A DNA stretch of 64,000 nucleotides from JAJZQZ01 sp963790415 (GCA_963790415.1 CAWBOK010000003.1:868001-932000); one strand, 5' to 3'. Counted from the stretch's first letter, positions 44,048 through 54,929 are shown. Program-made: numbers and translations. The notes: generated by a model from the letters alone, not told the origin.

Positions 44048-44128
44048 ATGGACCTCGGCAGAGCAATCGAAGACCTGGACACCCTGGAGTTCGTCGATCG
44101 ACTGCGGGGGCTGTTGCCCCGCTGGTAG
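44048..44128 (+). CDS. Possible 26-residue leader ORF before the histidine kinase
   Basis: An ATG-started frame ends at a TAG seven bases before the kinase start; its 3' end contains the AGGAG ribosome site of the kinase. It begins MDLGRAIEDLDTLEFVDRL and has an amphipathic, coding-like composition. It could couple translation to the kinase or simply be chance. Confidence 0.25.
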   Translation: MDLGRAIEDLDTLEFVDRLRGLLPRW

Positions 44129-44134
44129 GAGACC

Positions 44135-45880
44135 GTGCCATACTCGCATCGCAGTGGCGCCGAACGTCAGATAGCCATCGGGCGCGTGCTACTCGCTTCA
44201 TTCGCTTTGACGGCCGTGTGGCTCGATCCCGCCGAACGTTCCCACTATCCAGACTCCGCGTATTTGCTGTTGGCTGTATATGTAGTGTACGCGTTCGGGG
44301 TGGCGGTGCTGGAGCCAAGACTGCATCTGCGACTCGAGCGACTGCGGATCGTCACCCATGTCATAGACATCGCGGTCTTCTCGGCCTTGATCTATCTGAC
44401 CGAGGGTCCTACGAGTCTGTTCTTCGTCCTGTTTGTATTCACTCTGATCACGGCTACGTTGCGGTGGCAGTGGCGCGGTGCTCTCTGGACCACGGTCGTC
44501 ACCCTCCTTGCCTTCTCTGGACTTGGGATGCTGAGCGCCTATGCGCACCACGACCCCAATTTCGAGGTCGCAGAGTTCGTCATCGGGATCGTCTACCTTG
44601 CTGTTGTGGGGTGGCTCCTGTCCTATCTTGGCATGCACGAGGCCCGGCTCCGCAGAGAGATGGGCCAACTGGCGGTCTGGTCGCGGGATGTGCAACCCGA
44701 CTACCCCATCAAGGACGCCCGCAGCCGAATGCTGGCGCACGCGGCGGACGCCATGGGTGCGCCGCGGGTGATTCTCACGTGGGAGGATCGGGACGAGCCG
44801 TGGCTCAACATCGCAGTCGGTGAAGGAGGCCGCACGACCCACAGTCGAGCCGCGCCCGGTGAGTTCTCTCCGCTCCTCGCTCCAGGCCTCGAGGCGGCGG
44901 CGTTCCTGTGCCTCGACGCGCGTGGCGGACCTGGAGTGCTCACGACCTACACCAGCGACCGCGAACTGCGGCGCCGGCGAGTCGCGCCTGTCAACCAAGC
45001 CTTCGCCGATCGATTCGAGATGGGGTCCGTCATCTCAGCTCCTGTCGGCGATGACGAGAATGTGGCCCGGCTGTTCTTCCTGGACAAGCCACGCCTGACC
45101 TCGGACGACCTGACACTGGCCGAAGTCATCGCTACGGCCGTGGGCCTTCTCATGGCCGATGCCCGCCTAAAGAACCGGTTGCGCGAATCGGCGGCGTTCG
45201 AGGAGCGGGTGAGCCTTGCTCGGAACCTGCACGACGGGGTGCTTCAGTCCCTCACGGGGACTGCGCTCCAACTGGAGACGGCGAGGCGGCTCCTCGAGAG
45301 CGACGTATCTGCGGCCCGGGGGGTGATCGAGACCATCCAGCGATCGCTGACCTTTGAGCAACGCGACCTGCGGCTCTTTGTGGATCAGCTGAAACCAGGA
45401 CACGAGGTACTGGAGGAGGCGGCTCCGGATCTGCACGCCCGCCTCTTCGAGTTGCGCGACAGCATCTCCGATAGTTGGAATCTCGAAGTGGAGATGGCGT
45501 TCGAGGACCTGGGGGCGCTACCATCCGGCTCGGACGGACTGGCTCAGGACGTGTACTTCATCGTACGGGAAGGACTTGTCAACAGCGCCCGTCACGCGGG
45601 CGGCACACGGGCTCGGGCCAGCGTCAGGTCCAAGAGCGATCGCTTCGACATCCAACTGGAAGATGATGGACATGGCTTCCCCTTTCGAGGACGTCACGAC
45701 GCGGCTTCGCTCGAGAATCTGAGAGCGGGACCGGTTGCGCTCATGCAGCGGGTCGAGGCACGAGGGGGGACGCTCGCCATCGACTCGAGCGTCGCGGGGA
45801 GCTGCATCGAGATCACGCTGCCCTTCGACGCCCGGGCTACCGCCTCAAGAGAAACTCCGCACCGACGAGACGGGCCATGA
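44135..45880 (+). CDS. Sensor histidine kinase, NarL-partner type (HisKA_3)
   Basis: 581 residues from GTG behind AGGAG. Five or six membrane helices at 15-175 form the sensor, followed by a GAF-like cytoplasmic region (about 195-345). The dimerisation domain contains RNLHDGVLQSLTG, with the phospho-accepting His near 365; the ATPase domain has EGLVNSARHAGGT and DDGHGFPF. It overlaps its response regulator by ATGA. The signal is unknown; the membrane-embedded sensor resembles those that sense the membrane or lipophilic ligands. Confidence 0.92.
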   Translation: MPYSHRSGAERQIAIGRVLLASFALTAVWLDPAERSHYPDSAYLLLAVYVVYAFGVAVLEPRLHLRLERLRIVTHVIDIAVFSALIYLTEGPTSLFFVLFVFTLITATLRWQWRGALWTTVVTLLAFSGLGMLSAYAHHDPNFEVAEFVIGIVYLAVVGWLLSYLGMHEARLRREMGQLAVWSRDVQPDYPIKDARSRMLAHAADAMGAPRVILTWEDRDEPWLNIAVGEGGRTTHSRAAPGEFSPLLAPGLEAAAFLCLDARGGPGVLTTYTSDRELRRRRVAPVNQAFADRFEMGSVISAPVGDDENVARLFFLDKPRLTSDDLTLAEVIATAVGLLMADARLKNRLRESAAFEERVSLARNLHDGVLQSLTGTALQLETARRLLESDVSAARGVIETIQRSLTFEQRDLRLFVDQLKPGHEVLEEAAPDLHARLFELRDSISDSWNLEVEMAFEDLGALPSGSDGLAQDVYFIVREGLVNSARHAGGTRARASVRSKSDRFDIQLEDDGHGFPFRGRHDAASLENLRAGPVALMQRVEARGGTLAIDSSVAGSCIEITLPFDARATASRETPHRRDGP

Positions 45881-46515
45881 GCATCCGGCTGGTCCTGGCA
45901 GACGACCATCCGTTCATCCTCGACGCCCTCGAGGGTCTGTTCCGCCTGGAAGACGATATCGAGGTCGTTGCCCGGTGTAGCGATGGGCTGCAAGCGATAG
46001 ACGCCGTCGCAACGCTCGATCCGGACCTCCTGATACTCGATATGCGCATGCCCGGGGCCGACGGCGTGGCCGTGCTCCGTTCACTGGAAGAGAATGGTTC
46101 CCGAACCCGGGTAGTCTTGCTGGCGGCCGCCGTGACCGCCTTGCAGCTGGTCGAGTGCCTCCGCCTCGGCGTACGCGGCGTGGTGCTGAAGGAGATGGCG
46201 CCCAGCATGCTCGTGCAGTGTGTGCGGAAAGTCTACGCCGGCGACATATGGGTGGAGAAGCAGTCGATGACCCAAGCCGTCGATCTCATGCTGCGCCGGG
46301 AGGCCGGCGGGCGCGCGCTGGCCGGCTACCTCACGCCGAGGGAGATCGAGATCGTCAGGATGGTGGGCGAAGGGCTCCGCAACAAAGAGATCGCCCATCG
46401 GCTGACGTTGACCGAGGGCACGGTGAAAGTCCACCTGCATAACATCTACGTCAAACTCGATCTCGACGGCCGGCTGCGGTTGATGAAGTACGCTCGAGAG
46501 CGCGGACTTGTCTAG
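45877..46515 (+). CDS. Response regulator, NarL/LuxR family
   Basis: 212 residues. Receiver domain with acidic pair DD at 9-10 and the phospho-acceptor Asp 55 in LLILDMRMPG; the conserved Thr/Ser and Lys regions follow (VVLLAAAV, GVVLKEM). C-terminal LuxR-type HTH, LTPREIEIVRMVGEGLRNKE and EGTVKVHLHNIYVKL. Co-translated with the kinase. A 20-base palindrome lies 58 bases after its stop, ahead of the PilZ gene, and is a candidate binding site. Confidence 0.93.
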   Translation: MSIRLVLADDHPFILDALEGLFRLEDDIEVVARCSDGLQAIDAVATLDPDLLILDMRMPGADGVAVLRSLEENGSRTRVVLLAAAVTALQLVECLRLGVRGVVLKEMAPSMLVQCVRKVYAGDIWVEKQSMTQAVDLMLRREAGGRALAGYLTPREIEIVRMVGEGLRNKEIAHRLTLTEGTVKVHLHNIYVKLDLDGRLRLMKYARERGLV

Positions 46516-46572
46516 CCGCTCGCTCTTGCCCCGCGGACCAGCGGCGACCCTGCGCGAACTGCCTCTATCGTT

Positions 46573-46592
46573 AGGTATAGAGAGATATACCT
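46573..46592. promoter_or_regulatory. 20-base palindrome upstream of the PilZ gene
   Basis: AGGTATA-N6-TATACCT, a perfect 7-base inverted repeat in the 121-base gap between the response regulator and the PilZ gene. Arms with TACC are reminiscent of NarL-type heptamers, so the adjacent LuxR-type regulator may bind here. The AT-rich arms could also overlap a -10 element. Confidence 0.4.
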
Positions 46593-46636
46593 TTCGCGCA
46601 ATGGCTTGCGCGGGTGCGTTCTCGTAAGCTAGTCTG

Positions 46637-46972
46637 GTGGAAGTCGCTCCGTCCCAGCCGGACCGCCGTGTGGCGCCGCGCCATCGTGCGTCGCTGCCTC
46701 TGCGATGCGGCAAAGGCGCGGGGATCACTCGGGATTTGAGCGCCACCGGGGTGTACTTCCGAACGGATGAGCCGCTTGAGCTGGGGCAGGTCGTGCGGTT
46801 GTCCATGACCTTGCGTCACGCAGACCCGGAGTGTCCGGTCGACCTGGTGTGCAGGGGAAGAGTCTGTCGTGTCGAGCACTTCGAAGAGCGCTCGAATGGC
46901 CTTGGCAGGCGAGGCATCGCCGTTACTGCCGATGCCTTCGTTTTCACGGGCGGCCCCGACGCGAGGGGGTAG
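46637..46972 (+). CDS. PilZ domain protein
   Basis: 111 residues from GTG. The c-di-GMP-binding pattern is present in outline: an Arg-rich start (RRVAPRHRASLPLRC) and DLSATGVYF, corresponding to RxxxR and (D/N)xSxxG. A simple single-domain effector. It lies between the two-component system and the large secreted multicopper oxidase, but no c-di-GMP enzymes are in the window. Confidence 0.8.
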   Translation: MEVAPSQPDRRVAPRHRASLPLRCGKGAGITRDLSATGVYFRTDEPLELGQVVRLSMTLRHADPECPVDLVCRGRVCRVEHFEERSNGLGRRGIAVTADAFVFTGGPDARG

Positions 46973-47071
46973 GACTGCGAGGCGAGCAGCGGGATCTGGG
47001 CGACTCTTGGCATGGCAACTTGGTCGGGGATGAGTCCGACTGTTCCGACTCAAGGGAAGAGGAGAGGTGTG

Positions 47072-50000
47072 ATGAGGACACGAACGACGATTGTGCTGAT
47101 GGCCTTGGCGTTGACGGTGGCCGTTGTGCTCAGCTCGGCCACGCTCGGCGTGGGCGCGCCCGCGAGTAGTGTCCCGGCCGCGCCGAGTTCGGCCACCCTC
47201 GCGCTGGGCGCGCCGACGATTCCGACGGATCAGACAAAGGTCCCCCACTACTTCGGGCCGTATTCGAACTGGGCCAACAGCCCGCAGGTGCTCGCCGATG
47301 CGACCGTCGCGATCAGCCTCGGGACCCCGACCCCGGTATCCTTCGGGAATCCGCTGGTCGGGCGGGCCTTTGCCACCGACTTCGCGACGGCGCCGGCCAC
47401 GCTGGGCCCCGTGTTCGTGGTGCTTCCCAACGCCTCGCTGCCCGCCGGCACGCTCCAGAGCTTCCAGATCTGGAACCAGACCGTGCTGGGGGGAAGCCCG
47501 AACCCGTCCGCGGGTAACCTGTTCCATGCCTACGTGCTCCGTCCCACGGGCAGCGCCAACCAGTACACCGTCGTGTTCGATTCCGGCGAGCTGACCGTGC
47601 CGGTGCCCGACGAACCCCGGTGGCGAAGTCGCGACGTTCACCGTCTCGCCCGTTGCCGTGCAGGCAGGCGACGTGATCGGCTTCTACGGCGAAGGGATCC
47701 CCGTCGACACAGGCGTGGCGACGAACCCGGATACCTTCAGCTATTTGGCCACCACCAACCCCGACCTGGTGACTCCTGCTGCGCCTACCGCGCCCAGCAC
47801 TATCACGCTCGGCCTCGACCCAGGTTTCCCCATCTTTATGACGCAGGATCGCACGTACTCCTTCGCGGCCACCGTCACTCCCACCGTGGCCGATCCCGGA
47901 ACGGGCGCGACGGCGACGGCCACGGTCGACCCGAAGACGGGCGGCTATCTCGGCCGTGACCGTCACGAGCCCGGGCGCAGGCTACCTCGTGCGCCCCGAC
48001 CGTCACGATCACCTCTCCGGGCGTGACTCCCACCGACGCCGGCGAGCGCGACGGCCGTCATCTCGACCGGCGTCGTCACCAGCATCGCGGTGAACGAGTC
48101 GGGCTTCGGCTTCACGGCTCCGGCCGTCACCATCACGGGCGGTAACCCCACGCCGGGCTTCGAGGCCACGGCCGTGGCGAGCGGCGGCGTCGACAACCTC
48201 ACGCTGACCGCCGGCGGCAGCGGCTATACGACCCAGCCGATCGTCGAGTTCTCGCTCCCGAACCTCCCCGGCGGCGTCCAGGCCACCGGGACGGCGACGA
48301 TGGACGCGCCGGCGTCGTCACGGCGGTCGACGTGGTGAACCCGGGCTCCGGGTACACCTCCGCTCCGACGGTCACGATCCTGGACGCGGACCAGACGACC
48401 CCTGGCGACCGCCGCGGTCGCGGCGGCGACGATCGGCATCGGCCAGATCGACGTGACCTCCGGCGGCGCAGGGGTACGACTCCGCGCCCGACGGTGACGA
48501 TCACCGACACCGTCGGGACCGCCGATAAGGGCGCCAGCGCCACCGCGATGGTCGCCGTCAAGGGCGCCGTCACCGCCATCAACGTCACGAACCCCGGCGC
48601 CGGCTACCTCACGCCGGGCCTCAAGAAGTTCGTCGACACGCTGCCCGGCCTCGGGCCGACGGCCGCGAACAACCTCGGCCAGTACATCCCGGTCGCCGTC
48701 CCCGACACCACCACCTACCCGGGCACCGACTACTACGAGATCGGCGGTCGTCCAGTACCGCATGAAGTTCCACCGCGACCTGCCGGCCACGCTGCTGCGC
48801 GGCTACGTCCAGCTCTCCACCAGCGTCGTGCCCGGCAACCAGCGTGCCGCTGACCAACGCGAACCTCGATCCGGCCGGTCGGCGCCGACGCCCCGATCGA
48901 CGGCGCCAGGCCCTCGGCGTGGACAACCCCCACTACCTCGGGCCGACCATCGTCGCCACGAAGGACCGGCCGGTCCGCATCCTGTTCCGCAACCTGCTGC
49001 CGACGGGCGACGACGGCAACCTGTTCCTGCCCGGTCGACACCACGCTGATGGGCTGCGGGCATGGGCCCGGACATGGTCGACACTCGACGCGAACGACGT
49101 GCCCATGGACATGGCGCCGGACGAAGGCACCGTGTTGGACGCGGTGCGCAACCCCGTGTGCGGCGAGATCCCCGAAGCCCGACTGGCCTGCTTCACCGAG
49201 AACCGCGCCACCCTGCACCTCCACGGCGGCATCACCCCCTGGATCAGCGACGGCACGCCGCACCAGTGGATCACCCCCGCCGGCGAGAGCACCGCCTACC
49301 CGCAAGGGCGTCAGCGTCAGCAACGTCCCCGACATGCCCGACCCGGGCCCCGGGGCGCAGACCTTCTTCTACACCAACCAGCAGAGCGCGCGGCTGATGT
49401 TCTACCACGACCACGCGTGGGGCATCACCCGCCTGAACGTGTACGCCGGCGAGGCCGCGGGTTACCTGGTCACCGACGCGATGGAGCAGAGCCTGATCGG
49501 CGCCGGGAGGCGCCCTCGCGGGCCTGGGCGTCGGCACCCCGCTCATCATCCAGGACAAGACCTTCGTGCCCGAGCGTCGGCCAACGATGCGCCACAGCGA
49601 CGGACCCGACCTGGGACGCACGCCCGCTGGGGCGGCGAGGGCAGCCTCTGGGTGCCCCACGTCTACATGCCGGCCCAGAACCCCGGCGATCCCTCGGGCA
49701 TGAGCGCCTTCGGCCGCTGGATGTACGGCCCCTGGTTCTGGCCGCCGGCGAAGGACGCCAAGTACCCGCCGATCGCCAACCCCTACTACGACCCGACCTG
49801 CGACCCGAACGTCGCAGCCGTTCTGCGAGCCGGCGCTCATCCCGTCGCACGCCGAACATCTCGGTGGGCATGGAGGCGTTCAACGACACCCCGATCGTCA
49901 ACGGCACGGCCTACCCCACCACCACGGTCGACCCGAAGGCCTACCGCTACCGGATCCTCAACGCGGCCAACGACCGCTTCTGGAACCTGTCGTGGTACGT

Positions 50001-53000
50001 CGCCGATCCCACGACCGGGACGCTCAGCGAGGTCGCTCTCAACCCGGCCGAGGTCGCGGCCGCCCAGACCGACCCGGTCGTCTTCCCGACGCCCGACACC
50101 ACCAGGAGCCCCGCGGGTCCGAACTGGATCCAGATCGGCACCGAGGGCGGCTTCCTGCCCGGCTCCGGTCGTCGTTCCCGCCCAGCCGACCACCTGGATC
50201 ACCGACCCCACCCGCTTCGACGTGGGCAACGTCGACCAGCACTCGCTGCTGCTGGCACCGGCCGAGCGGGCCGACGTGATCGTCGACTTCTCGCAGTTCC
50301 GCGGCAAGACGCTGATCCTCTACAACGACGCTCCCGCCGCCTTCCCGGCGCGCGTCCCCAGCTACGACTACTACACCGGCGGCCCCGACCTGTCGCCCGT
50401 CCGGCGCTCCCACCACCCTGCCGGGCTACGGCCCCAACACCCGCACGATCATGCAGGTCAAGGTGTCGAACGCGGCGCCGGCGACTCGCCTTCGACCGCC
50501 CGAACACCACCGCCGACCGCATGGGCGCGCTCATCGCGGCGTTCGCGCACCACGACCGGACGGCTCGCGGCGTCTTCGAGTCCGCGTCGGACCCGATCAT
50601 CGTCGGCCAGGCCGCCTACAACACCGCCTACGGCACCAACTTCGTCGCCAGCGGCTGGTGCAACAGCCCGGCGACCGCAGCCCGGCGCGCCAAGTGCGAC
50701 GGCTATCGCCCGGATCGCCGAGCAGGTTCGCAGCCGACCGACGATTCAGGTTCAACACCCTCGCTGCCGCCCACGCGGCCCAGCCACGCCGACCTGCAGA
50801 TCCGCCCTTCCAGCCCAAGGGCATCCACGACGAGATGAACTCGGCCAGCTTCGACGAATGGGGGCGGATGACCGCCAACCTGGGCCTCGAAGCGCCGGGC
50901 GCCACACCGCTCCTGCAGAACATCATCCTCTACCCGTACGTGAACCCGGCGACCGAGATCCTGGACGCGACCGGGGCTGCCCAGCAGCCTCGACGTGACC
51001 CCGATCTCCTCGGCCGCCGACGGGACCCAGATCTGGAAGATCACCCACAACGGGGTGGACACGCACCCGCATCCACTTCCACCTGTACGACGTGCAGGTC
51101 ATCAACCGGGTCACCTGGGACAACATCATCATCCCGCCCGAACCGACCGAGCTCGGCTGGAAGGACACCGTCCGGGTCAGCCCGCTCGAGGACACGATCG
51201 TCGCCGTGCGGCCGATCGTCCCGGCGCTCCCGTTCGGCGTCCCCGACAGCACGCGTCCGCTCAACCCGATGATGCCCGATCGGCGCGAGGGGGTCAGCCG
51301 ACCGGCGTCGAACGGGACGGAGGCCGGCTTCAACAACACCGACGCGCACGGGCAACCCGATCGCGCCGATCGTCAACGAGGTCGTCAACTTCGGCTGGGA
51401 GTACGTCTTCCACTGCCACATCCTCAGCCACGAAGAGATGGACATGATGCGGCCGGTGACGGTCAACGTGGCCAGCGCGGCTGCCCGACGCACCGGTGCT
51501 CTCGTTCAGCCCGGGGCAGCGTCATCCTCAACTGGACGGACGGCACGCCGGTCGTACTACGCCGACCCCACGACCTGGGCCAACCCGAAGAACGAGGTCG
51601 GCTACCGGATCGAGCGGGCCGACGCCGACGCAGCCGGGATTCCCACCGGCGACTACGCGCGAGATCGGGACGGCGCTGGCGAACACCACTACATACACCG
51701 ACACGCCTCCCGATCCGGCGACCCAGACCTACAGCTATCGCGTCATCGCCTACAACCAAGCAGGCGGTTCCACCTCCGCGCCGCTCACCGTCCCGCCGGG
51801 GGGGCCGACCACGACGACCCTGACGAGCAGCCTGAATCCGTCGGTCTTCGGTGACAGCGTCACCTTCACCGCCACGGTCAGCCCGGCTGCCGCCACCGGC
51901 ACGGTGACGTTCAACATAGACGGCGTCGTCGTCGGTACGCCGCAGACGGTGGTTGGCGGAGTGGCGGCCTACACGATCTCCAGCCTGGCGGTCGGCTCGC
52001 ACCCGGTCACGGCTACGTACAGCGGTGATCTCGCCTACTTGGGCAGCACGGGCACGATCACGCAAACGGTGAGCCAGATGGCTACTACGACGGTCGTGGC
52101 GGGCATTCCCAATCCGTCGTACGTCGGCGACAACGTCATCTTCACCGCCACGGTCAGCCCGGCTGCCGCCACCGGCACGGTGACGTTCAACATAGACGGC
52201 GTCGATGTCGGTACGCCGCAGACGGTGGTTGGCGGAATGGCGACCTACGCGACCGCCGCCTGGTGGCCGGCGAGCACTTGGTCACGGCCACGTACAATGG
52301 TGATCTGAACTACTCCGCCAGCACCAGCCTGACGATCACGCAAACGGTGGGCAAGATGGCCACTACGACGGCCGTGACGAGCAGTCTCAATCCGTCGTTC
52401 GTCGGCGACAACGTCATCTTCACCGCCACGGTCAGCCCGGCCGCCGGGACCGGCGTGCCAACGGGCACTGTCCAGTTCAGCGTCGACGGAGTCGCAGTCG
52501 GTGGCGCCCTGCCGCTCGACGCGACCGGCAAGGCGACGTACTCCACCGCCACGCTGACGGTCGGCGACCACCGGGTCGAAGCGGTGTACATCGGTGATGC
52601 AGCGTACCTCCCCGGCGTGAGCGGCCCGCTGTTCATGCAGACGGTGAACCGGAAGACCACGGCGACGGCCGTGACGAGCAGTCTCAATCCGTCGTACGTC
52701 GGCGACAACGTCATCTTCACCGCCACGGTCAGCCCGGCTGCCGCCACCGGCACGGTGACGTTCAGCATCGACGGGACCACCGTGGCTTCGCCGACACTGG
52801 TCGGCGGCGTGGCGACCTACGCGACCGCCACCCTGGCGGCCGGCCCGCACTCGGTCACAGCCACGTACAATGGTGACACCGTCTACCAATCCAGCACCAG
52901 CGCGACGCTCACTCAGACCGTCAACCCACTGCGGGCCACCTCAACCGTGGTGACCAGCAACCGGGTTCCGACGGCGAACCTCGGCCAGAGCATCACCTTC

Positions 53001-53525
53001 ACCGCCAGGGTTGCGCCGGTCACCGGCACCGGCGTGCCAACCGGCACCGTCCAGTTCAGCATCGACGGCGTCAACGTCGGTGGCCTCCGCGCGCTCAGCG
53101 CGACCGGTACGGCGACCTACTCGACCGCGACCCTGTTGGCCGGGAGTCACAACGTCATCGCCGTGTACAACGGCTCGGCCATCTTTGCCGCGAGCACAAG
53201 CCCGACATTCACGCAGGTCGTGAACGGCCCACCGGCGGCTCCGTCCAACCTCGTCGCAGTGGCCACCCGCAACGGCACGCGAGATACTGTCACGTTGACC
53301 TGGGTGGACAACGCCACCAACGAGACCGGGTTCACGGTCCAACGCGCCCAGAATGCGGCCTTCACCAACCGCTTGACGACGTATACCGTTGCCGCCAATG
53401 CGACAACCTTGGTGCAGACCGGCGTGACGCGGAATATCTCCTACTACTACCGTATCCGGGCGAGGAATGCCGCCGGGAACTCGGCGTGGGTGAATGCCAC
53501 TCCGTTCCCCGTGAGGACACCGTAA
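47072..53525 (+). pseudogene. Very large secreted multicopper oxidase with Ig-like and FN3 domains, read through many frame breaks
   Basis: Joining frames gives a protein of about 2,150 residues from the ATG at 47072 (GGAGAGG upstream). Order: signal peptide (TIVLMALALTVAVVL); an N-terminal beta domain; four or five SPGxGYxxAPTVTIT-type repeats (47.95-48.62 kb); a multicopper oxidase (48.7-51.5 kb); an FN3-like domain; five Ig-like repeats; and a final FN3 domain. All copper motifs are present: HLHGG at 49216, FYHDHAW at 49400, HPIHFHLYD near 51064 and HCHILSHEEM at 51411. More than 20 single-base frame breaks lie between 47.6 and 51.7 kb and one near 52.25 kb, so no single frame is intact. 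Because the protein sequence survives on both sides of each break, sequence error is likelier than decay. The large size recalls secreted Mn- or metal-oxidising multicopper oxidases; the substrate is unknown. Confidence 0.75.
51814..53222 (+). repeat. Five tandem Ig-like (bacterial Big-type) repeats in the multicopper oxidase gene
   Basis: Units of about 86-100 residues start near 51814, 52073, 52351, 52648 and 52923. Each contains NPSYVGDNVIFTATVSPA, TGTVTFNIDG or TGTVQFSIDG, and an ATYNGD-like end, then TQTV. Units 1, 2 and 4 are nearly identical at the DNA level over more than 70 bases, pointing to recent duplication. They probably form a stalk holding the oxidase away from the cell. Confidence 0.88.
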
Positions 53526-53533
53526 GCCAGTTC

Positions 53534-53563
53534 GTCGGCGGCGGGCGAAAGCCCGCCGCCGAC
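53534..53563 (+). terminator. Hairpin terminator after the multicopper oxidase gene
   Basis: A 13-bp perfect stem (GTCGGCGGCGGGC) closed by a GAAA tetraloop, nine bases after the stop codon and followed by a pyrimidine-rich GCTTCTCTTC. Confidence 0.8.
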
Positions 53564-53605
53564 GCTTCTCTTCGGATGCACTGAACGCCGGCGTCACGCG
53601 GCGTG

Positions 53606-53637
53606 CGAGAGGGTAGGGCTCAGGCCCTACCCTCTCG
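53606..53637 (-). terminator. Hairpin terminator at the 3' end of the VKOR gene
   Basis: A 14-bp perfect stem (CGAGAGGGTAGGGC) with a four-base loop; the VKOR stop codon lies within the loop. It would stop transcripts from the minus strand and possibly from the plus strand as well. Confidence 0.7.
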
Positions 53638-54066
53638 TTCATCCTCTGCGGACGACGCCACCAACAAGCTCCCCACCCACATCAACAGAGCGATGGCTTC
53701 CGTCCCGAGGCAGTAGATGCAGTAGGCTTTCAGAACGACTGCCTGAAGCAAGAGCAGCACGATCGCCACGAGGACCCCCGCGAATGCGAGCAGGTCGTAT
53801 GCGCGCGCTACCACCCTTCGGCGGCCCGTTATCAGGGATATCCCCAGATAGAACATGACGATGAAGAAGACGGTGCCGAAGAGCGAGAGCGGGATACCCA
53901 GGACGACAGCGTAGCGGCTGGTGACCACCGACTCACACCCGGTCGTGACGTAACAAGGAGGTACGAGGTTTCGGTAGTGGGTGAGGGTGAGGTAGAACGA
54001 GATGAGAAACCCCAGAAACGCCAGGGCCACCAGGGCCACCCTCACGACGGGTCGTAACGAACTCAT
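53620..54066 (-). CDS. Vitamin K epoxide reductase (VKOR) family protein
   Basis: 148 residues from the ATG that overlaps the upstream stop as ATGA; four membrane helices. The loop Cys pair is at 38 and 44 (PPCYVTTGCESV), the conserved Ser follows (VVTS), and the active-site CxxC is at 116-119 (AYCIYC). VKOR reoxidises DsbA-like proteins and passes electrons to quinone. With the DsbA-like gene upstream it forms a disulfide-forming pair for exported proteins. Confidence 0.93.
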   Translation of the reverse strand: MSSLRPVVRVALVALAFLGFLISFYLTLTHYRNLVPPCYVTTGCESVVTSRYAVVLGIPLSLFGTVFFIVMFYLGISLITGRRRVVARAYDLLAFAGVLVAIVLLLLQAVVLKAYCIYCLGTEAIALLMWVGSLLVASSAEDEREGRA

Positions 54067-54713
54067 CGGAGGCCTGGGTCTATGCGAGCTTCGAAGTCGC
54101 CGATGACATTGGGCACGAAGCTCGAACCGTTGACCGCGAACCACGGGGTGCGGTTCACCCCGGCCTCCGCACCCGCCGCCTTCTGTGCCAGGATGAGATC
54201 CGTCGTCGTCTGGGCGTTCAGGTCTTCGCGGAACTTCTCCATGTCCAAGCCGAGGCTGGTCGCATAGGCTTCGAAGTAGGGGTACGCGTCGGCGGCGCCG
54301 GACCATTCTTGCTGGCGCCCATACAGCAGGTCGTACATCTCCCAGAACTTGCCCTGCAGGTACGCTGCGTAGGCCACCTGGGCGGAGAGCATGCCGTACG
54401 GGTGGTAGTCGAGGGGATAGAAGCGGAATACGAACAAGACCCTATCGCCGTATTCCGCCCGTAGAGAGGCGAGCATCGGCGCGTACTCAGCGCAGGCCTC
54501 GCACTGGAAGTCGGCGTACTCCAGCACGGTGACCGGCGCTCCCTCGGGTCCGTAGGTGATGTCGGCCGCGGTGGCCTCGGGCACGGTCGCGGTCTCAGCG
54601 GACGGGTTCCCCGTGAAAAAGACAAGCGCGAGCGCCCCCAGGATCAGAACAAGGCTGCCGCCGGCCCAGACGGCGGCCTGCCACGTCAGGAGTGACCGGC
54701 CTAGTCTCGGCAA
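54063..54713 (-). CDS. DsbA-like thioredoxin-fold protein, membrane-anchored
   Basis: 216 residues from the TTG at 54713 (GGAGAG five bases upstream); an ATG at 54842 would add a basic 43-residue start and cannot be excluded. A single N-terminal helix (VWAGGSLVLILGALALVFF) is followed by a thioredoxin domain with the active-site CEAC (DFQCEACAEYAP), a helical insertion, and the cis-Pro segment NRTPWFAVNG. It should introduce disulfide bonds outside the membrane and be reoxidised by the overlapping VKOR. Confidence 0.88.
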   Translation of the reverse strand: MPRLGRSLLTWQAAVWAGGSLVLILGALALVFFTGNPSAETATVPEATAADITYGPEGAPVTVLEYADFQCEACAEYAPMLASLRAEYGDRVLFVFRFYPLDYHPYGMLSAQVAYAAYLQGKFWEMYDLLYGRQQEWSGAADAYPYFEAYATSLGLDMEKFREDLNAQTTTDLILAQKAAGAEAGVNRTPWFAVNGSSFVPNVIGDFEARIDPGLR

Positions 54714-54929
54714 CCGTCTCTCCGCTCGACGATCCTGACTCGGGCGACAATCGCCTTGGGAACAGACTTCTGTACGTGCACGGCGCACACGACTCCGAAT
54801 CGCAGGGGCATCGTGTCCCGCCACCGGCCCTCGGAGGGTCATGACGCCGACCACCGGCCCGCTCTGCCGGCCCAAGAGGAGGTGTCGAGTCAGACTGTTG
54901 GATCTCTGAGCGGTGGCGCGTGCCAGTAT

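Noticed and set aside
51814..53222. CRISPR-like repeat array
   Set aside because: Repeats are about 270-300 bp, in frame and encode Ig-like domains; there are no short identical repeats with unique spacers.
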